DNA from: JBFMEX01 sp040752215
GTDB lineage: Bacteria > Pseudomonadota > Alphaproteobacteria > Rhizobiales > Hyphomicrobiaceae
Direction of reading: 5' to 3'
Length of the DNA: 64,000 nucleotides
Assembly: GCA_040752215.1 (NCBI GenBank)
Contig: JBFMEX010000081.1
Coordinates: forward strand, 55,032-119,031
Under the pieces are notes generated by a model. That model made no database searches and had not been told where the DNA came from. It was given only the letters and a program-made list of their open reading frames with translations. Positions within the stretch are counted from its first letter, which is position 1. Every line of letters starts with the position of its first letter. Shown here one piece after another: positions 63,633 to 64,000 of this stretch. A program made the translations under genes and the position numbers.

Positions 63633-64000
63633 ATGAGCCAGGACAAGCGCGACTCGGACGGGACCGCCGGCCCGGCTCCCATCACCTACCGCGATTCCGG
63701 CGTCGATATCGACGCCGGCAACGCGCTGGTCCGCGCCCTGAAGCCGCTCGTGCGCGCCACCCGGCGATCCGGCGCGGAGGCCGACCTCGGCGGCTTCGGC
63801 GGCCTGTTCGACCTCAAGGCCGCCGGCTACCGCGATCCGATCCTGGTCGCCGCCAACGACGGCGTCGGCACTAAGCTCAAGATTGCCATCGAGACCGGCC
63901 GTCACGGCACGATCGGCATCGACCTTGTGGCGATGAGCGTCAACGACCTGGTGGTCCAGGGCGCCGAGCCGCTGTTCTTCCTCGACTACTTCGCCTGCGG
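63633..64000 (+). CDS. purM: Phosphoribosylformylglycinamidine cyclo-ligase, cut by window edge
   Basis: First 122 codons from ATG 63633. PurM signature: TYRDSGVDIDAGNALVRALK, SGAEADLGGFGGLFDL, VAANDGVGTKLKIAIETG, HGTIGIDLVAMSVNDLVVQG and EPLFFLDYFACG. Fifth step of purine synthesis, closing the imidazole ring of AIR. Divergent from the DUF2066 gene. Confidence 0.97.
   Translation, partial: MSQDKRDSDGTAGPAPITYRDSGVDIDAGNALVRALKPLVRATRRSGAEADLGGFGGLFDLKAAGYRDPILVAANDGVGTKLKIAIETGRHGTIGIDLVAMSVNDLVVQGAEPLFFLDYFAC

Overview
The window is a high-GC chromosomal segment of an alphaproteobacterium, most likely order Hyphomicrobiales (Rhizobiales). This rests on the block ppx, ppk, hdaA, a CDP-alcohol phosphatidyltransferase, a DUF2066 gene and purM at the right end, on nearby rnd and aspS, and on protein families such as DUF1499, DUF2126-type transglutaminase and DnaA-like HdaA. 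The species cannot be named from sequence alone. No rRNA and no CRISPR array were seen. Three tRNAs are present: Gln(TTG), Pro(CGG) and Leu(TAA).

Layout. 0-3 kb: the N-terminal part of a transglutaminase-like protein, a putative zinc peptidase and a small unknown protein. 3-9 kb: an RND efflux operon (adaptor, pump, SDR oxidoreductase) divergent from a TetR regulator, with three matching operator-like inverted repeats between them. 9-13 kb: eutB, eutC and a YecA/SEC-C protein. 13.4-15.3 kb: tRNA-Gln, an 8-bp tandem repeat and tRNA-Pro, followed directly by a two-gene cassette (three-helix membrane protein plus a Thoeris-ThsB-like TIR protein) and a decayed gene fragment; this is the most defence-island-like stretch. 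15-18 kb: MBL hydrolase, DUF1499 protein and a secreted EEP-like protein. 18-24.5 kb: a ModE-like regulator divergent from a seven-gene run (aldehyde dehydrogenase, DUF779, small protein, two substrate-binding proteins, FecCD permease, ATPase), with two 24-bp ModE-box-like sites in the shared promoter region; it reads as a molybdate-controlled molybdate/tungstate uptake operon with an aldehyde dehydrogenase at its head. 24.5-33.8 kb: a broken molbindin, an ECF sigma/anti-sigma pair beside a DUF4394 protein, and housekeeping genes (pdxH, fabI, GST, phosphatase, NDUFS6-type zinc protein, FAD monooxygenase).

33.8-46.9 kb is the most distinctive region, all on the minus strand. It runs from a 98-aa secreted protein, a periplasmic protein made almost only of G/S/Q-G-M tripeptides (35 repeat Met), a pentaheme cytochrome c and a lipoprotein with the same Met-Gly repeat, to a Tat-exported DMSO-reductase-family molybdoenzyme, its four-cluster FeS subunit, a TorD-type chaperone, a polyferredoxin, an unrecognised protein, a histidine kinase with a CxxCH motif in its sensor domain, a sigma54 response regulator and TrkH. 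I infer a redox-controlled respiratory S-oxide reductase locus in which the Met-repeat proteins may be reversible oxidant sinks reduced by the molybdoenzyme. The known parallel is the MrpX/YedY1 hypochlorite defence of Azospira; the version here would be new.

47-64 kb: tRNA-Leu, a ceramidase-like membrane protein overlapping a zincin-like membrane protein, aspS, two adjacent RTX proteins (serralysin and CAP-domain) that look like type I secretion substrates, then rnd, a Cys-rich repeat protein, a DnaJ-type chaperone, ppx, ppk, hdaA, a pgsA-like gene, a DUF2066 gene and the start of purM.
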